A DNA stretch of 55,118 nucleotides from Actinotalea endophytica. GTDB lineage: Bacteria; Actinomycetota; Actinomycetes; Actinomycetales; Cellulomonadaceae. The position numbers were made by a program, and so were the translations under genes. Positions 46,671 to 55,118 of the stretch are shown here, one piece after another; positions within the stretch are counted from its first letter, which is position 1; each line of letters opens with the position of its first letter. The stretch is taken from assembly GCF_025717005.1 (NCBI RefSeq), contig NZ_JAOVZU010000012.1, positions 36,108 through 91,225 of the forward strand. The letters run 5' to 3'. The notes under the pieces are model-generated. The model was given only the letters and a program-made list of their open reading frames with translations. It did not search any database and had not been told where the DNA came from.

Positions 46671-48461
46671 GTGGGGACACGGATCGAGGACTACGGGCTG
46701 ATCGGCGACCTGCAGACCGCGGCGCTGATCGGTCGTGACGGTGGCGTCGACTGGCTGTGCCTGCCTCGCTTCGACTCGGCGGCCTGCTTCGCGGCGCTGC
46801 TCGACGACGAGGCCGCCGGGCGCTGGCGGCTGGCCCCCGCCGGTGCGCAGGTGTGCACCGCGCGCCGCTACCGCGGTGACTCGCTGGTGCTGGAGACCGA
46901 CTGGGAGACCGACGTCGGTGCGGTCCGGGTGATCGACTTCATGCCGCCACGCGGCGAGGCCGCGGACCTCGTGCGGATCGTCGAGGGCCTGCGGGGCACC
47001 GTGACGATGCGCTCGACGCTGCGCCTGCGGTTCGACTACGGGCACGTGGTGCCCTGGCTCGACCTCGAGGACGGGCGGGCGACCGCTGTCGCGGGCCCGG
47101 ACGCCACCGTCCTGTCGACGCCGGTGCCCCTCGAGCGCGACGACGGCGACCTTCTGGCGACCTTCGACGTCAGCGAAGGTGAGCGCGTCCCGATGGTGCT
47201 CACGCACTACCCGTCCTGGTCGTCGGTGCCCGCACCGGTCGACGCGGAGGACGCGCTGTGCGACACGGTGCGGTTCTGGGACGGCTGGATCGACCAGCTC
47301 AGCTACCAGGGGCGTTGGGCCGACCAGGTGCGCCGCTCGCTCGTCCTGCTCAAGGCACTGACCGACGACGTCACCGGCGGGATCATCGCCGCGGCCACCA
47401 CGTCGCTGCCCGAGCGGCTCGGCGGCGCACGCAACTGGGACTACCGGTTCTCCTGGCTGCGCGACGCGTCGTTCACCCTGCAGGCCCTGCTCGGCACCGG
47501 CTACGTCGAGGAGGCGCGGGCCTGGCGGGCGTGGTTGCTTCGTGCCGTCGCCGGCGACCCCGCGGACCTGCAGATCATGTATGCGCTGGACGGCGCGCGG
47601 CGGATCCCGGAGACCGAGCTCGGCTGGCTGTCCGGCTACGAGGGGTCGGCGCCGGTCCGGGTCGGCAACGCGGCGTCCGACCAGCGCCAGCTCGACGTGT
47701 GGGGCGAGGTCCTCGAGGCCCTGCACCTGGCCCGGCGGGCCGGTGTGGGGACCACCGACGAGGGCTGGGCGGTGCAGCGTGCGCTGCTGGACCACCTGCG
47801 CGAGATCTGGCGTGAGCCGGACAACGGGCTGTGGGAGATGCGCGGGCCGCAGCGGCACTTCGTGCACTCGAAAGTGATGGCCTGGGTGGGCGTGGACCGG
47901 ATGGTCAAGGCGGTCGAGGAGCACGGCCTGGACGGTCCGGTCGACGAATGGCGCACCCTGCGCGACGAGATCCACGCCGAGGTGTGCGAGCGGGGCTTCG
48001 ACCCCGAGCGGGGCACCTTCACCCAGTTCTACGGGTCCCAAGGCCTGGACGCGGCCCTGCTGCTCATCCCGCAGGTCGGCTTCCTGCCCTGGGACGACCC
48101 GCGCGTGGTGGGCACGGTGGACGCGGTCGGGCGCGAGCTGCTGCGCGACGGGTTCGTGCTGCGCTACAGCACGGACGAGGGGTCCGAGGGCGACGGCCTG
48201 GAGGGGTCCGAGGGCGCGTTCCTGGCCTGCAACTTCTGGTACGCGGACGCGCTCTGGGAGACCGGGCGGACCGATGAGGCCGTCGAGCTGTTCGAGCGCC
48301 TGCTCACCCTCGCCAACGACCTCGGGCTGGTCTCCGAGGAGTACGACCCGAGCACGGGCCGCCAGCTCGGCAACACCCCGCAGGCGTTCAGCCATGTCGG
48401 TCTGGTCACCACGGCGCGGCGGCTGTCCGGGGAACCGACCGCGAAACGCGAGCACGCCTGA
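46671..48461 (+). CDS. Glycoside hydrolase family 15 (glucoamylase/trehalase type)
   Basis: Cytosolic enzyme of 596 residues with an N-terminal beta-sandwich and a C-terminal (alpha/alpha)6 barrel, releasing glucose from alpha-glucans or trehalose. The start IEDYGLIGDLQTAALIGRDG is the actinobacterial GH15 signature. The barrel begins with ARNWDYRFSWLRDASF (N255-W256-D257 region). The likely catalytic acid lies in EGSEGAFLACNFW and the base in LVSEEYDPSTGRQLGN. In mycobacteria and streptomycetes, similar proteins act as trehalases. I chose the second of two adjacent GTG codons because GGGAGGA is 6 nt upstream. The next gene, malQ, supports a role in glycogen or maltodextrin turnover. Confidence 0.92.
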   Translation: MGTRIEDYGLIGDLQTAALIGRDGGVDWLCLPRFDSAACFAALLDDEAAGRWRLAPAGAQVCTARRYRGDSLVLETDWETDVGAVRVIDFMPPRGEAADLVRIVEGLRGTVTMRSTLRLRFDYGHVVPWLDLEDGRATAVAGPDATVLSTPVPLERDDGDLLATFDVSEGERVPMVLTHYPSWSSVPAPVDAEDALCDTVRFWDGWIDQLSYQGRWADQVRRSLVLLKALTDDVTGGIIAAATTSLPERLGGARNWDYRFSWLRDASFTLQALLGTGYVEEARAWRAWLLRAVAGDPADLQIMYALDGARRIPETELGWLSGYEGSAPVRVGNAASDQRQLDVWGEVLEALHLARRAGVGTTDEGWAVQRALLDHLREIWREPDNGLWEMRGPQRHFVHSKVMAWVGVDRMVKAVEEHGLDGPVDEWRTLRDEIHAEVCERGFDPERGTFTQFYGSQGLDAALLLIPQVGFLPWDDPRVVGTVDAVGRELLRDGFVLRYSTDEGSEGDGLEGSEGAFLACNFWYADALWETGRTDEAVELFERLLTLANDLGLVSEEYDPSTGRQLGNTPQAFSHVGLVTTARRLSGEPTAKREHA

Positions 48462-48515
48462 CGAAGGCCCGAGTGGCGGGGTTCCCAGACCCGCGCGCTC
48501 TGGCAGGATCAGGGG

Positions 48516-50639
48516 GTGGGATTCGACGACGAGCGGCCTGAGGGCCTCACCGACGCTCTCCTCGAGCTCGCGAACCGCCATGGCGTGGTGCCCGACTTCT
48601 GGGGCTTCGACGGCACGCACCGGTGGGTCGCACCGGGGACCCTCGTCGGTGTGCTCGGCGCCCTGGGCGTCGATGCGTCGAGCCCGGAGCGGATCGCGGT
48701 CGAGCTCGGGCACGCGGAGGACGAGGTGTGGCGCCGTGGCGTGCCGCCCGTCCTCGTGCTGCGCGAGGGGCAGGGCGCCGAGGTCCCGGTGCACGTCGAC
48801 GACGGCGCACCGGTGCAGGTGTGGATCGAGCTCGAGAGCAGCGGCGAGCGCCGCGAGCCCGCGCAGCTGGACCGCTACGTGCCGCCGCGCACCGTCGACG
48901 GGCGTGCCGTCGGCCGCGCGACCTTTGCGGTGCCGGACGACCTCCCGCTCGGCTGGCACCGTCTGGTCGCCGAGTCCAACGGCGCCAGGACGTCCGGCGC
49001 GCTGGTCGTCACGCCGCGTCGCCTGGAGCTCGTCGACGACCTCGACCAGCGGCGCGCGTGGGGCTTCATGGCCCAGCTGTACTCGGTGCGCTCGCCGCGG
49101 TCCTGGGGCCTGGGGGACCTGTCCGACCTCGCGGACCTCGCGTGGGGCTCGGGCCGCGCGGGGGCGGACTTCCTGCTGGTCAACCCGCTGCACGCCGGTG
49201 AGTGCGTGCCGCCGCTGACCCCCTCGCCCTACCTGCCGACCACGCGCCGGTTCGTGCACCCGCTGTACGTGCGGCCCGAGGACGTACCGGAGGTCGCGTA
49301 CCTCCCGATCGCGGAGCGCTCGCTGGTCGAGTGGCAGGCCGAGGTCGCCCGGCCGCTGTCGGCCGACCCGGGCCCGATCGACCGGGATGCGGTGTGGGCC
49401 ACGAAGAAGGTCGCGCTCGAGGTGATCCACGCGGCGCCCAGGTCGGCGGCCCGCCAGGCACGGTTCGAGCACTTCCGGACCGAGCAGGGCCGCGGCCTGG
49501 AGGACTTCGCCATGTGGTGCGCGCTGAGCGAGCGCTACGGCGAGGACTGGCCGGCCGACGCGTCGGACCGGACCTCGCCGCTCGTGCAGCAGCTCCGCGC
49601 CGAGCTCGCCGACCGGATCGACTTCTACTGCTGGCTGCAGTGGGTGGCCGACGAGCAGCTCGCCGAGGCGCAGCGGACCGCCCGGGAGGCGGGCATGCGG
49701 CTCGGCATCATGCACGACCTCGCGGTCGGCGTGCACCCGGAGGGCGCCGACGTCTGGGCGCTGCGCGACGTGCTGGCGACCGGGGCGTCCGTCGGCGCGC
49801 CGCCGGACATGTACAACCAGCAGGGCCAGGACTGGTCGCAGCCGCCGTGGCAGCCCGAGGCCCTCGCGCGGGCCGCCTACCGGCCGTTCCGGGACCTGCT
49901 GCGCACCGTGCTGCGTCACGCGGGTGCGATCCGGATCGACCACGTGATCGGCCTGTTCCGGCTGTGGTGGATCCCGGCCGGCAACAGTGCGCGCGACGGC
50001 GCGTACGTGCGCTACGACCACGAGGCGCTGATCGGCATCCTGTGCCTCGAGGCGCAGCGGGCCGGCGCGCTGGTGATCGGTGAGGACCTCGGCACGTTCG
50101 AGCCGTGGGTGCGCGACTACCTGTCCGACCGCGGCGTGCTGGGCACCTCGGTGCTCTGGTTCGAGTACGAGGACGGTGGCGTGATGCCGCCCGAGCACTA
50201 CCGGCGCCTCGCCCTGGCCACCGTCACGACGCACGACCTGCCGCCGACCGCGGGGTACCTCGCCGGTGAGCACGTGGACCTGCGCCACCAGCTGGGGCTG
50301 CTGTCCGAACCGTTGGAGAAGGTCCGCGCGGATGCGCGTGCGGAACGTGACCGGATGGTCGACGTGCTGCGCGCGAGAGGCCTGGTCGGTGACGACCCGT
50401 CGGAGCGGGAGCTCGTCGAGGCCCTGCACCGTCTGGTGCTCGCCTCGCCCTCGGTGCTCGTCGGGGTCTCGCTGGCTGACGCGGTCGGCGAGCGTCGTAC
50501 CCAGAACCAGCCTGGTACCGACCAGGAGTACCCGAACTGGCGCGTCCCCCTCGCCGACGCCGCCCAGACCCTCGTCTCGGTCGACGACCTGTTCGACAAC
50601 GCCCGGCTGCGCTCCCTGGTCCGCGTGCTGCAGGCATGA
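48516..50639 (+). CDS. malQ: 4-Alpha-glucanotransferase (amylomaltase, GH77)
   Basis: Enzyme of 707 residues that transfers alpha-1,4-glucan segments, shortening or lengthening maltodextrins. After a 160-residue beta-rich N-terminal extension typical of actinobacterial MalQ, the GH77 barrel shows GFMAQLYSVRSPRSWGLGD and DFLLVNPLHA. The nucleophile is D475 (GAIRIDHVIGLFRLWW), the acid-base E523 (VIGEDLGTF), and the stabiliser D574 (VTTHDLPPTAGY). GTG start follows CAGGAT by 6 nt, with GGGG between. It overlaps the next gene by 4 bp (ATGA). It lies 54 bp downstream of the GH15 gene on the same strand. Confidence 0.95.
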   Translation: MGFDDERPEGLTDALLELANRHGVVPDFWGFDGTHRWVAPGTLVGVLGALGVDASSPERIAVELGHAEDEVWRRGVPPVLVLREGQGAEVPVHVDDGAPVQVWIELESSGERREPAQLDRYVPPRTVDGRAVGRATFAVPDDLPLGWHRLVAESNGARTSGALVVTPRRLELVDDLDQRRAWGFMAQLYSVRSPRSWGLGDLSDLADLAWGSGRAGADFLLVNPLHAGECVPPLTPSPYLPTTRRFVHPLYVRPEDVPEVAYLPIAERSLVEWQAEVARPLSADPGPIDRDAVWATKKVALEVIHAAPRSAARQARFEHFRTEQGRGLEDFAMWCALSERYGEDWPADASDRTSPLVQQLRAELADRIDFYCWLQWVADEQLAEAQRTAREAGMRLGIMHDLAVGVHPEGADVWALRDVLATGASVGAPPDMYNQQGQDWSQPPWQPEALARAAYRPFRDLLRTVLRHAGAIRIDHVIGLFRLWWIPAGNSARDGAYVRYDHEALIGILCLEAQRAGALVIGEDLGTFEPWVRDYLSDRGVLGTSVLWFEYEDGGVMPPEHYRRLALATVTTHDLPPTAGYLAGEHVDLRHQLGLLSEPLEKVRADARAERDRMVDVLRARGLVGDDPSERELVEALHRLVLASPSVLVGVSLADAVGERRTQNQPGTDQEYPNWRVPLADAAQTLVSVDDLFDNARLRSLVRVLQA

Positions 50640-51706
50640 CGGCCGCTCCCCGCCGGGTGCGGGTGGTCGGGCTGCCGGGTTCCGGCAAGACCACGCTTGC
50701 CCGGGAGGCCGCGCACCGGCTGGGCGTCCCGCGCCTGGACCTGGACACGGTGATGCGCCTGCCGGGTGGCCGGGTCGCGGGACAGGCCGAGTACCGCGCC
50801 GCGGTGCGGTCCTTCCTGCAGACGCACACCGACGGCTGGGTGGTCGACGGTGACGACGTCGACCAGGTGGGCGTGCGCTACGACGACGCGGACCTCGTGA
50901 TCTGGATCGACGTGTCGCGGGCCGTCGCCGTCGGCCGGGTCCTGCGGCGGGCGCTGCTCGACCTGCTCACCGACACGCGGGCGTGGCACGGCGGCCGGGA
51001 GACGTGGGGCCTGCTCGTCGGGCGCGGGCCGAGCGCCGACCTCGCCCGGTGGACGTGGCGCCGGCACGCCGAGCGCACCGCCCGCTACGCCGGACTCGCG
51101 GCGGCCGAGCCGGACCGGTGGGTGCGGGTGCCGTCGCGGGACTCACGCTGGTGGCTCGAGGCACGGCTGGCACCCCGGCCCCGCCGGGTCCGCGTGCTGG
51201 GTTCGAGCGGGGCGGGCAAGAGCACGTTCGGTGCCCGGCTCGCCGAGCGTCTCGGAGTGGCCTTCCTCGAGATCGACTCGGCCTATCACCTGCCGGGCTG
51301 GCAGCCGGCGACGCAGGAGCAGGTCGCCGCGACCCTGGGCGCGTTCCTCGACGGTCCCGGCCGCGACGGTTGGGTCATCGACGGCAACTATTCGAGCCTC
51401 ACGGCGGTCGCGGCCCTCGAGCCCGACCTCGTCGTGTGGCTGGACACGCCGCGGGCCCGGCAGATGTCCCGCCTGGTGCGCCGCACGGTCGGCCGTGCGG
51501 CGCTGCGCCGCGAGCTGTGGAACGGCAACCGCGAACGCGCCCGGTCATGGCTGCGCCGGGAGCCGGAGGAGAACATCCTGCGCTGGGGCTGGGTGATGGG
51601 TCCCCGACAACGTGCGCAGTTCGCCCGGCTGATGGCAGGGGCCGACGTCCCCTGGCTCAGGCTGCGGACCCGCAGCCAGGTACGCCGCGCACTTCGGGCG
51701 CTGTGA
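50636..51706 (+). CDS. Tandem P-loop kinase-like protein (two adenylate-kinase/FlaR-like domains)
   Basis: Protein of 356 residues made of two similar P-loop domains. The first has VVGLPGSGKTTLAREAAHRLG (Walker A at 12-20) and WVVDGDDVDQVGVRYDDADLVIWID; the second has VLGSSGAGKSTFGARLAERLG (189-197) and WVIDGNYSSLTAVAALEPDLVVWLD. Each is then followed by a basic helical segment with Arg-rich lid (RRALLDLLTD and RRTVGRAALRREL). Single-domain relatives are called adenylate kinase-like or DNA topology modulation (FlaR-type) proteins and are small-molecule kinases of unknown substrate. The duplicated form would act as a built-in dimer. It is translationally coupled to malQ; the link is unexplained. 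Confidence 0.83.
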   Translation: MTAAPRRVRVVGLPGSGKTTLAREAAHRLGVPRLDLDTVMRLPGGRVAGQAEYRAAVRSFLQTHTDGWVVDGDDVDQVGVRYDDADLVIWIDVSRAVAVGRVLRRALLDLLTDTRAWHGGRETWGLLVGRGPSADLARWTWRRHAERTARYAGLAAAEPDRWVRVPSRDSRWWLEARLAPRPRRVRVLGSSGAGKSTFGARLAERLGVAFLEIDSAYHLPGWQPATQEQVAATLGAFLDGPGRDGWVIDGNYSSLTAVAALEPDLVVWLDTPRARQMSRLVRRTVGRAALRRELWNGNRERARSWLRREPEENILRWGWVMGPRQRAQFARLMAGADVPWLRLRTRSQVRRALRAL

Positions 51707-51724
51707 CCGGTGCCGCCCCGGCGG

Positions 51725-54286
51725 TCAGCCCTCGTCGCGGGCCTGCGCCACCAGGGCTCGGTGCACGCCGTCCCGGGACTCCTTGACCAGACGCAGCAGG
51801 GCCGGCGGAGCGTCCTGGTGCGCGGCCAGCCACGCGTCGGTGAGGGCGAGCACGTCCACCTCGCTGCCGGCGAGGCGGGTCGGGAACAGCCCGAGCACCA
51901 CGTTCTGGGCGGTCTCGTTGGTGCGCTCGTGCCACACGTCGACCAGGGCGTCGAAGTACGGCTCGACCAGCGGCGCGAGCAGCCCGAGGTCGTGGGCTCG
52001 GCCGAAGCCCGCGATCGTCGAGGTCTGCAGCGCGTTGGCCAGGGCGGTGTCGTGCACAGCGGCCTCGAAGGCAGCGGCCTTGGCCTGTGCGGTCGGCACC
52101 GCGGCGCGTGCCGCGGCCGCGGCGCGCGCGCCCGTCGCGGTCCGGTCGGCGGCGAGCTGCGCGGCGATCTCGGCCTCGCCGGCGCGCCCGCCCGCGACGA
52201 GGGCGCTGAGCAGCTCCCAGCGCAGGTCGGTGTCGATGCCGAGCCCCTCCAGCGGGGCGGAGCCGTCGAGCAGCCCCTGGACGGCGTCGAGGTGTGCCGC
52301 GGTCGTGGCCCGGGCGGCGAACGAGCGCACCAGCTGCAGCTGCGTGTCGCTGTCCGGTGCCGCCTCGACGGCCAGGCACCACAGCGTGTCGGCCGCCGCC
52401 TGCGAGGTCTCGGCCCGCGCCGCGCGCGCGACGTACAGGTCGATCGTGGTGGCGAGCTGGCGCAGCAGCACCTGCACCACGCTCGAGTCGGACTCGTCCG
52501 CGACGTTGGCGAGCACGAGGTCCACGAAGCTGCGGGCCGGGACCTCGGCGTCACGCGTCATGTCCCAGGCGGCCCCCCAGATCAGGGTCCGCGGCAGCGA
52601 GTCGGCGAAGTCGCGCAGGTGCTCGGTCGCGGTGGCGAACGACGCGTCGTCCAGGCGGACCTTCGCGTAGGCCAGGTCCTCGTCGTTGACCAGCACGAGG
52701 TCCGGCCGGGCCCGGCCGACCAGGTCCGGCACCGGGGTCCGCGGGCCGTCCACGTCCAGCTCGGCGCGCGACGTGCGCGCGAACCGCGAGCCGTCGCCGT
52801 CCGGGACGAGGTCGTACGCCGCGACGACGAGCCGGTGCGGACGCTGCACGGGGTGGGCGTCGGGGATCTGCTGGACGATCTCGGCGTGGGTCACCACACC
52901 GTGGGCGTCGACGTCGACCACGGGCCGCAGCAGGGTGACGCCCGCCTCCTCGAGCCACAGCCGCGACCAGGAGGACAGGTCGCGTCCGCTCGTGGCCTCG
53001 AGCTCGGTCAGCAGGTCGTGCAGCTCGGTGTTGCCCCACGCGTGTCGCGCGAAGTACGCCTGCACGCCGGCGAAGAACTCCTTCTCGCCGACCCACGCGA
53101 CCAGCTGCTTGAGCACCGAGGCGCCCTTGGCGTAGGTGATGCCGTCGAAGTTGACCTCGACGTCCTCGAGGTCGTGGATGTCGGCGACGATCGGGTGGGT
53201 CGAGGGCAGCTGGTCCTGGCGGTACGCCCAGGACTTCTCCAGCGAGGCGAACGTGGTCCACGCGGCGCTCCACCGGGTCACCTCGGCCGTGGCGAGGTGC
53301 GAGACGTACTCGGCGAACGACTCGTTCAACCACAGGTCGTCCCACCAGCGCATGGTCACGAGGTCGCCGAACCACATGTGCGCGAGCTCGTGCAGGATCG
53401 TCACGGCGCGCCGCTCGACGGTCGCCTCGGGCACCTTGGACCGGAAGACGTAGTTCTCCAGGAACGTCACCGCACCGGCGTTCTCCATCGCGCCGGCGTT
53501 GAACTCCGGCACGAAGATCTGGTCGTACTTCGCGAACGGGTACGCCATCGCGAACCGGGACTCGTAGAACTCGAAGCCGGCCTGCGTGACGGCCCGGATC
53601 TCGTCGGCGTCGAGGTGCTCGGCGAGCGAGCGCCGGCACAGCACGTCGGCGCCGAGGACCCGCCCGTCGGTGCTGGTCACGGTGCCCGGGTCGCGGTGGT
53701 ACGGGCCCGCGACGATCGCGGTGACGTAGCTCGACAGGCGCGGTGTGGGCTCGAACACCCAGCGGGCGCTGCCGTCCGCGGCCGGCTCGGGCTCGGGCGT
53801 GGGGGAGTTGGACACCACGGTCCAGTGCTCGGGCGCCGTGACGGTGAACGCGAAGGTCGACTTGAGGTCGGGCTGCTCGAACACCGCGAACACCCGGCGG
53901 GAGTCGGCGACCTCGAACTGGGAGTAGAGGTAGACCTCGTCGTCGACCGGGTCGACGAACCGGTGCAGGCCCTCGCCGGTGTTCATGTAGGCGCAGTCGG
54001 CGACCACGCGCAGCTCGTTCTCGGCCGTCAGGCCGTCCAGCGCGATCCGCGAGTCCGCGAACACCGCCGCCGGGTCGAGCGACCGGCCGTTGAGCACGAC
54101 CTCGTGCACGGCGGGTGCGATCAGGTCGATGAAGGTCGAGAACCCCTCGGGGGCGCCGAAGCGGACCACCGTGGTGGAGCGGAACGTCGTGGGCCCGGTC
54201 GTCAGGTCGAGGTCGACGCCGTAGCTCGAGACCGAGAGGACGGCGCGGGTACGCGCCTCGTCGCGGGTGAGGTTCTGACCGGGCAC
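51725..54286 (-). CDS. pepN: Aminopeptidase N (M1 family)
   Basis: Zinc aminopeptidase of 853 residues, close to other actinobacterial PepN proteins, that removes N-terminal residues from peptides in the cytosol. The substrate-anchoring motif is GAMEN (265-269). Zinc ligands are H299 and H303 (HELAH) and E322 in WLNESFAEY, with the required 18-residue spacing. A C-terminal alpha-helical domain of about 300 residues follows (ERAP1-like). I chose the GTG at 54286 because AAGGAG lies 7 nt upstream; the frame is also open to 54304. It is divergent from the DsbA-like gene across 151 bp. Confidence 0.95.
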   Translation of the reverse strand: MPGQNLTRDEARTRAVLSVSSYGVDLDLTTGPTTFRSTTVVRFGAPEGFSTFIDLIAPAVHEVVLNGRSLDPAAVFADSRIALDGLTAENELRVVADCAYMNTGEGLHRFVDPVDDEVYLYSQFEVADSRRVFAVFEQPDLKSTFAFTVTAPEHWTVVSNSPTPEPEPAADGSARWVFEPTPRLSSYVTAIVAGPYHRDPGTVTSTDGRVLGADVLCRRSLAEHLDADEIRAVTQAGFEFYESRFAMAYPFAKYDQIFVPEFNAGAMENAGAVTFLENYVFRSKVPEATVERRAVTILHELAHMWFGDLVTMRWWDDLWLNESFAEYVSHLATAEVTRWSAAWTTFASLEKSWAYRQDQLPSTHPIVADIHDLEDVEVNFDGITYAKGASVLKQLVAWVGEKEFFAGVQAYFARHAWGNTELHDLLTELEATSGRDLSSWSRLWLEEAGVTLLRPVVDVDAHGVVTHAEIVQQIPDAHPVQRPHRLVVAAYDLVPDGDGSRFARTSRAELDVDGPRTPVPDLVGRARPDLVLVNDEDLAYAKVRLDDASFATATEHLRDFADSLPRTLIWGAAWDMTRDAEVPARSFVDLVLANVADESDSSVVQVLLRQLATTIDLYVARAARAETSQAAADTLWCLAVEAAPDSDTQLQLVRSFAARATTAAHLDAVQGLLDGSAPLEGLGIDTDLRWELLSALVAGGRAGEAEIAAQLAADRTATGARAAAAARAAVPTAQAKAAAFEAAVHDTALANALQTSTIAGFGRAHDLGLLAPLVEPYFDALVDVWHERTNETAQNVVLGLFPTRLAGSEVDVLALTDAWLAAHQDAPPALLRLVKESRDGVHRALVAQARDEG

Positions 54287-54437
54287 GGTGGTGCTCCTTC
54301 GCAAGGGATGGCTCGGCGCATCCTTTCACGACGTGCCCGAAGGTTCCGCCGTGCGCGACGTACCGCGTGGACGCACCGTGCAGGATCGGCGTCGGCACGG
54401 CACAGTGGACCGGCGCACCGTCGAGAGGAGACCGTCC

Positions 54438-55040
54438 ATGACCACCGCGGCCGAGGCCGACGTCTGGTTCGACCCGATGTGCCCGTGGGCGTGGATGACG
54501 ACCCGCTGGATGACCGAGGTGGAGCGCTCCGGCGTGCCGGTGCGCTGGCACGTGATGAGCCTCGCGCTGCTGAACGAGCACCGCGACGTCGACGAGCGGC
54601 ACCGTCGGTTCCTGGACCGCGCCTGGGCGCCGGTGCGGGTGGTCACCGCGGCACGCGTGGAGCACGGCGAGACGGCGGTCAAGCCGCTGTACGACGCGAT
54701 CGGCACGCGCGTGCACCCCGAGGGGCGCAAGGACCTCGACGCGGTGCTCGCCGAGGCGCTCGCCGAGGTCGGGCTGCCCGCCCGGCTGGCCGAGGCCGCC
54801 AGGTCGGACGCGTACGACGACGCGTTGCGCGCCTCCCACGCGCGGGCGGTCGCGCTGGTCGGCGACGACGTCGGGACGCCGGTCGTGGCGATCGACGGCG
54901 TGGGCTACTTCGGCCCCGTGGTGACCCCGGCGCCGACCGGTGACGACGCCCTGCGGCTGTGGGACGGGCTGGTCGCGATGACCCGGCTGCCCGGCTTCTA
55001 CGAGCTCAAGCGCACCCGCACCGAGGGCCCGTCGTTCTGA
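54438..55040 (+). CDS. DsbA-like reductase of the mycothiol-dependent Rv2466c type
   Basis: Thioredoxin-fold protein of 200 residues. DVWFDPMCPWAWMTTRW and RWHVMSLALLNEHRD match the mycobacterial protein Rv2466c, a mycothiol-dependent reductase that activates nitro-compounds. The active site reads C15-P-W-A here, where Rv2466c has CPWC, so only one Cys is available and a monothiol mechanism with mycothiol is likely. The insertion domain is helical (residues 60-140), and GTPVVAIDGVGYFGPVV contains the cis-Pro region. GAGAGGAG precedes the ATG. Mycothiol is made only by actinobacteria, which supports the taxonomic placement. Confidence 0.88.
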   Translation: MTTAAEADVWFDPMCPWAWMTTRWMTEVERSGVPVRWHVMSLALLNEHRDVDERHRRFLDRAWAPVRVVTAARVEHGETAVKPLYDAIGTRVHPEGRKDLDAVLAEALAEVGLPARLAEAARSDAYDDALRASHARAVALVGDDVGTPVVAIDGVGYFGPVVTPAPTGDDALRLWDGLVAMTRLPGFYELKRTRTEGPSF

Positions 55041-55050
55041 GCATCGCCGC

Positions 55051-55069
55051 GCCGCCCCGGGGGGGCGGC
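55051..55069 (+). terminator. GC hairpin downstream of DsbA-like gene
   Basis: GCCGCCCC (55051-55058) pairs with GGGGCGGC (55062-55069) around a 3-nt loop, 10 nt past the stop codon. The position fits a terminator, although no T-run follows. Confidence 0.45.
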
Positions 55070-55118
55070 CCGGCCCCGCCCCCGACGATGCCGTGCGGAC
55101 GGCGGGCCGATGGACGAC

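Noticed and set aside
45477-50429. A minus-strand open frame of about 1650 codons
   Set aside because: Only the last 343 codons (from 46508) form a recognisable SDR with its own ribosome site. The rest is antisense to the GH15 and malQ genes.

Overview
This is chromosomal DNA of a very GC-rich (above 70 percent) Gram-positive actinomycete, most likely a Cellulomonas-like member of the Micrococcales. That placement rests on many GTG starts, dense ATGA/GTGA stop-start overlaps, a group-II truncated hemoglobin, a mycothiol-type DsbA-like reductase, paired dynamin-like GTPases and a twin-domain TetR regulator. The genus is an inference. I see no phage, transposon, CRISPR or plasmid genes, and no gene-free stretch longer than 300 bases.

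Layout. 1-4.2 kb: an EamA transporter cut by the left edge, a divergent LysR regulator, tRNA-Arg(TCT), and a marR-MATE efflux unit. 4.3-8.3 kb: a lipoprotein and a large secreted subtilisin-like protease with Ser/Gly/Asp-rich linkers. 8.4-17.8 kb: two paralogous pairs of dynamin-like membrane GTPases flanking ssb and ettA, followed by a thioesterase. 17.8-24.3 kb: an NAD-binding/DUF2867 protein, tesB, glbO, soluble PTS EIIB and EIIA proteins, a VKOR-like protein, an MscS channel and another thioesterase. 24.3-35.1 kb: acyl-chain degradation genes (CoA ligase, aldehyde dehydrogenase, acyl-CoA dehydrogenase, thiolase, FadB-type multifunctional enzyme, nitronate monooxygenase) with two TetR regulators. 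35.3-45.4 kb: one tightly coupled operon of SDR, acyl-CoA dehydrogenase, APH-type kinase, ETF beta, ETF alpha, a di-heme cytochrome b, a small ORF and prpD-prpB-prpC. 45.5-55 kb: an SDR, GH15 glucoamylase, malQ, a double P-loop kinase-like protein, pepN and the DsbA-like reductase.

How the parts work together. The 24-45 kb block can activate an acid, carry it through beta-oxidation, pass electrons to ETF and possibly a membrane cytochrome b, and clear the resulting propionyl-CoA through the methylcitrate cycle. The SDR/acyl-CoA dehydrogenase/APH-kinase triad resembles the levulinate (4-hydroxyacid) pathway genes lvaD, lvaC and lvaA, so I propose the substrate is a 4-keto or 4-hydroxy acid or a lactone. 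A composite motif with identical geometry occurs upstream of the CoA ligase and the aldehyde dehydrogenase. All four transcription factors look leaderless, with a -10 element ending 6-7 nt before the start codon.
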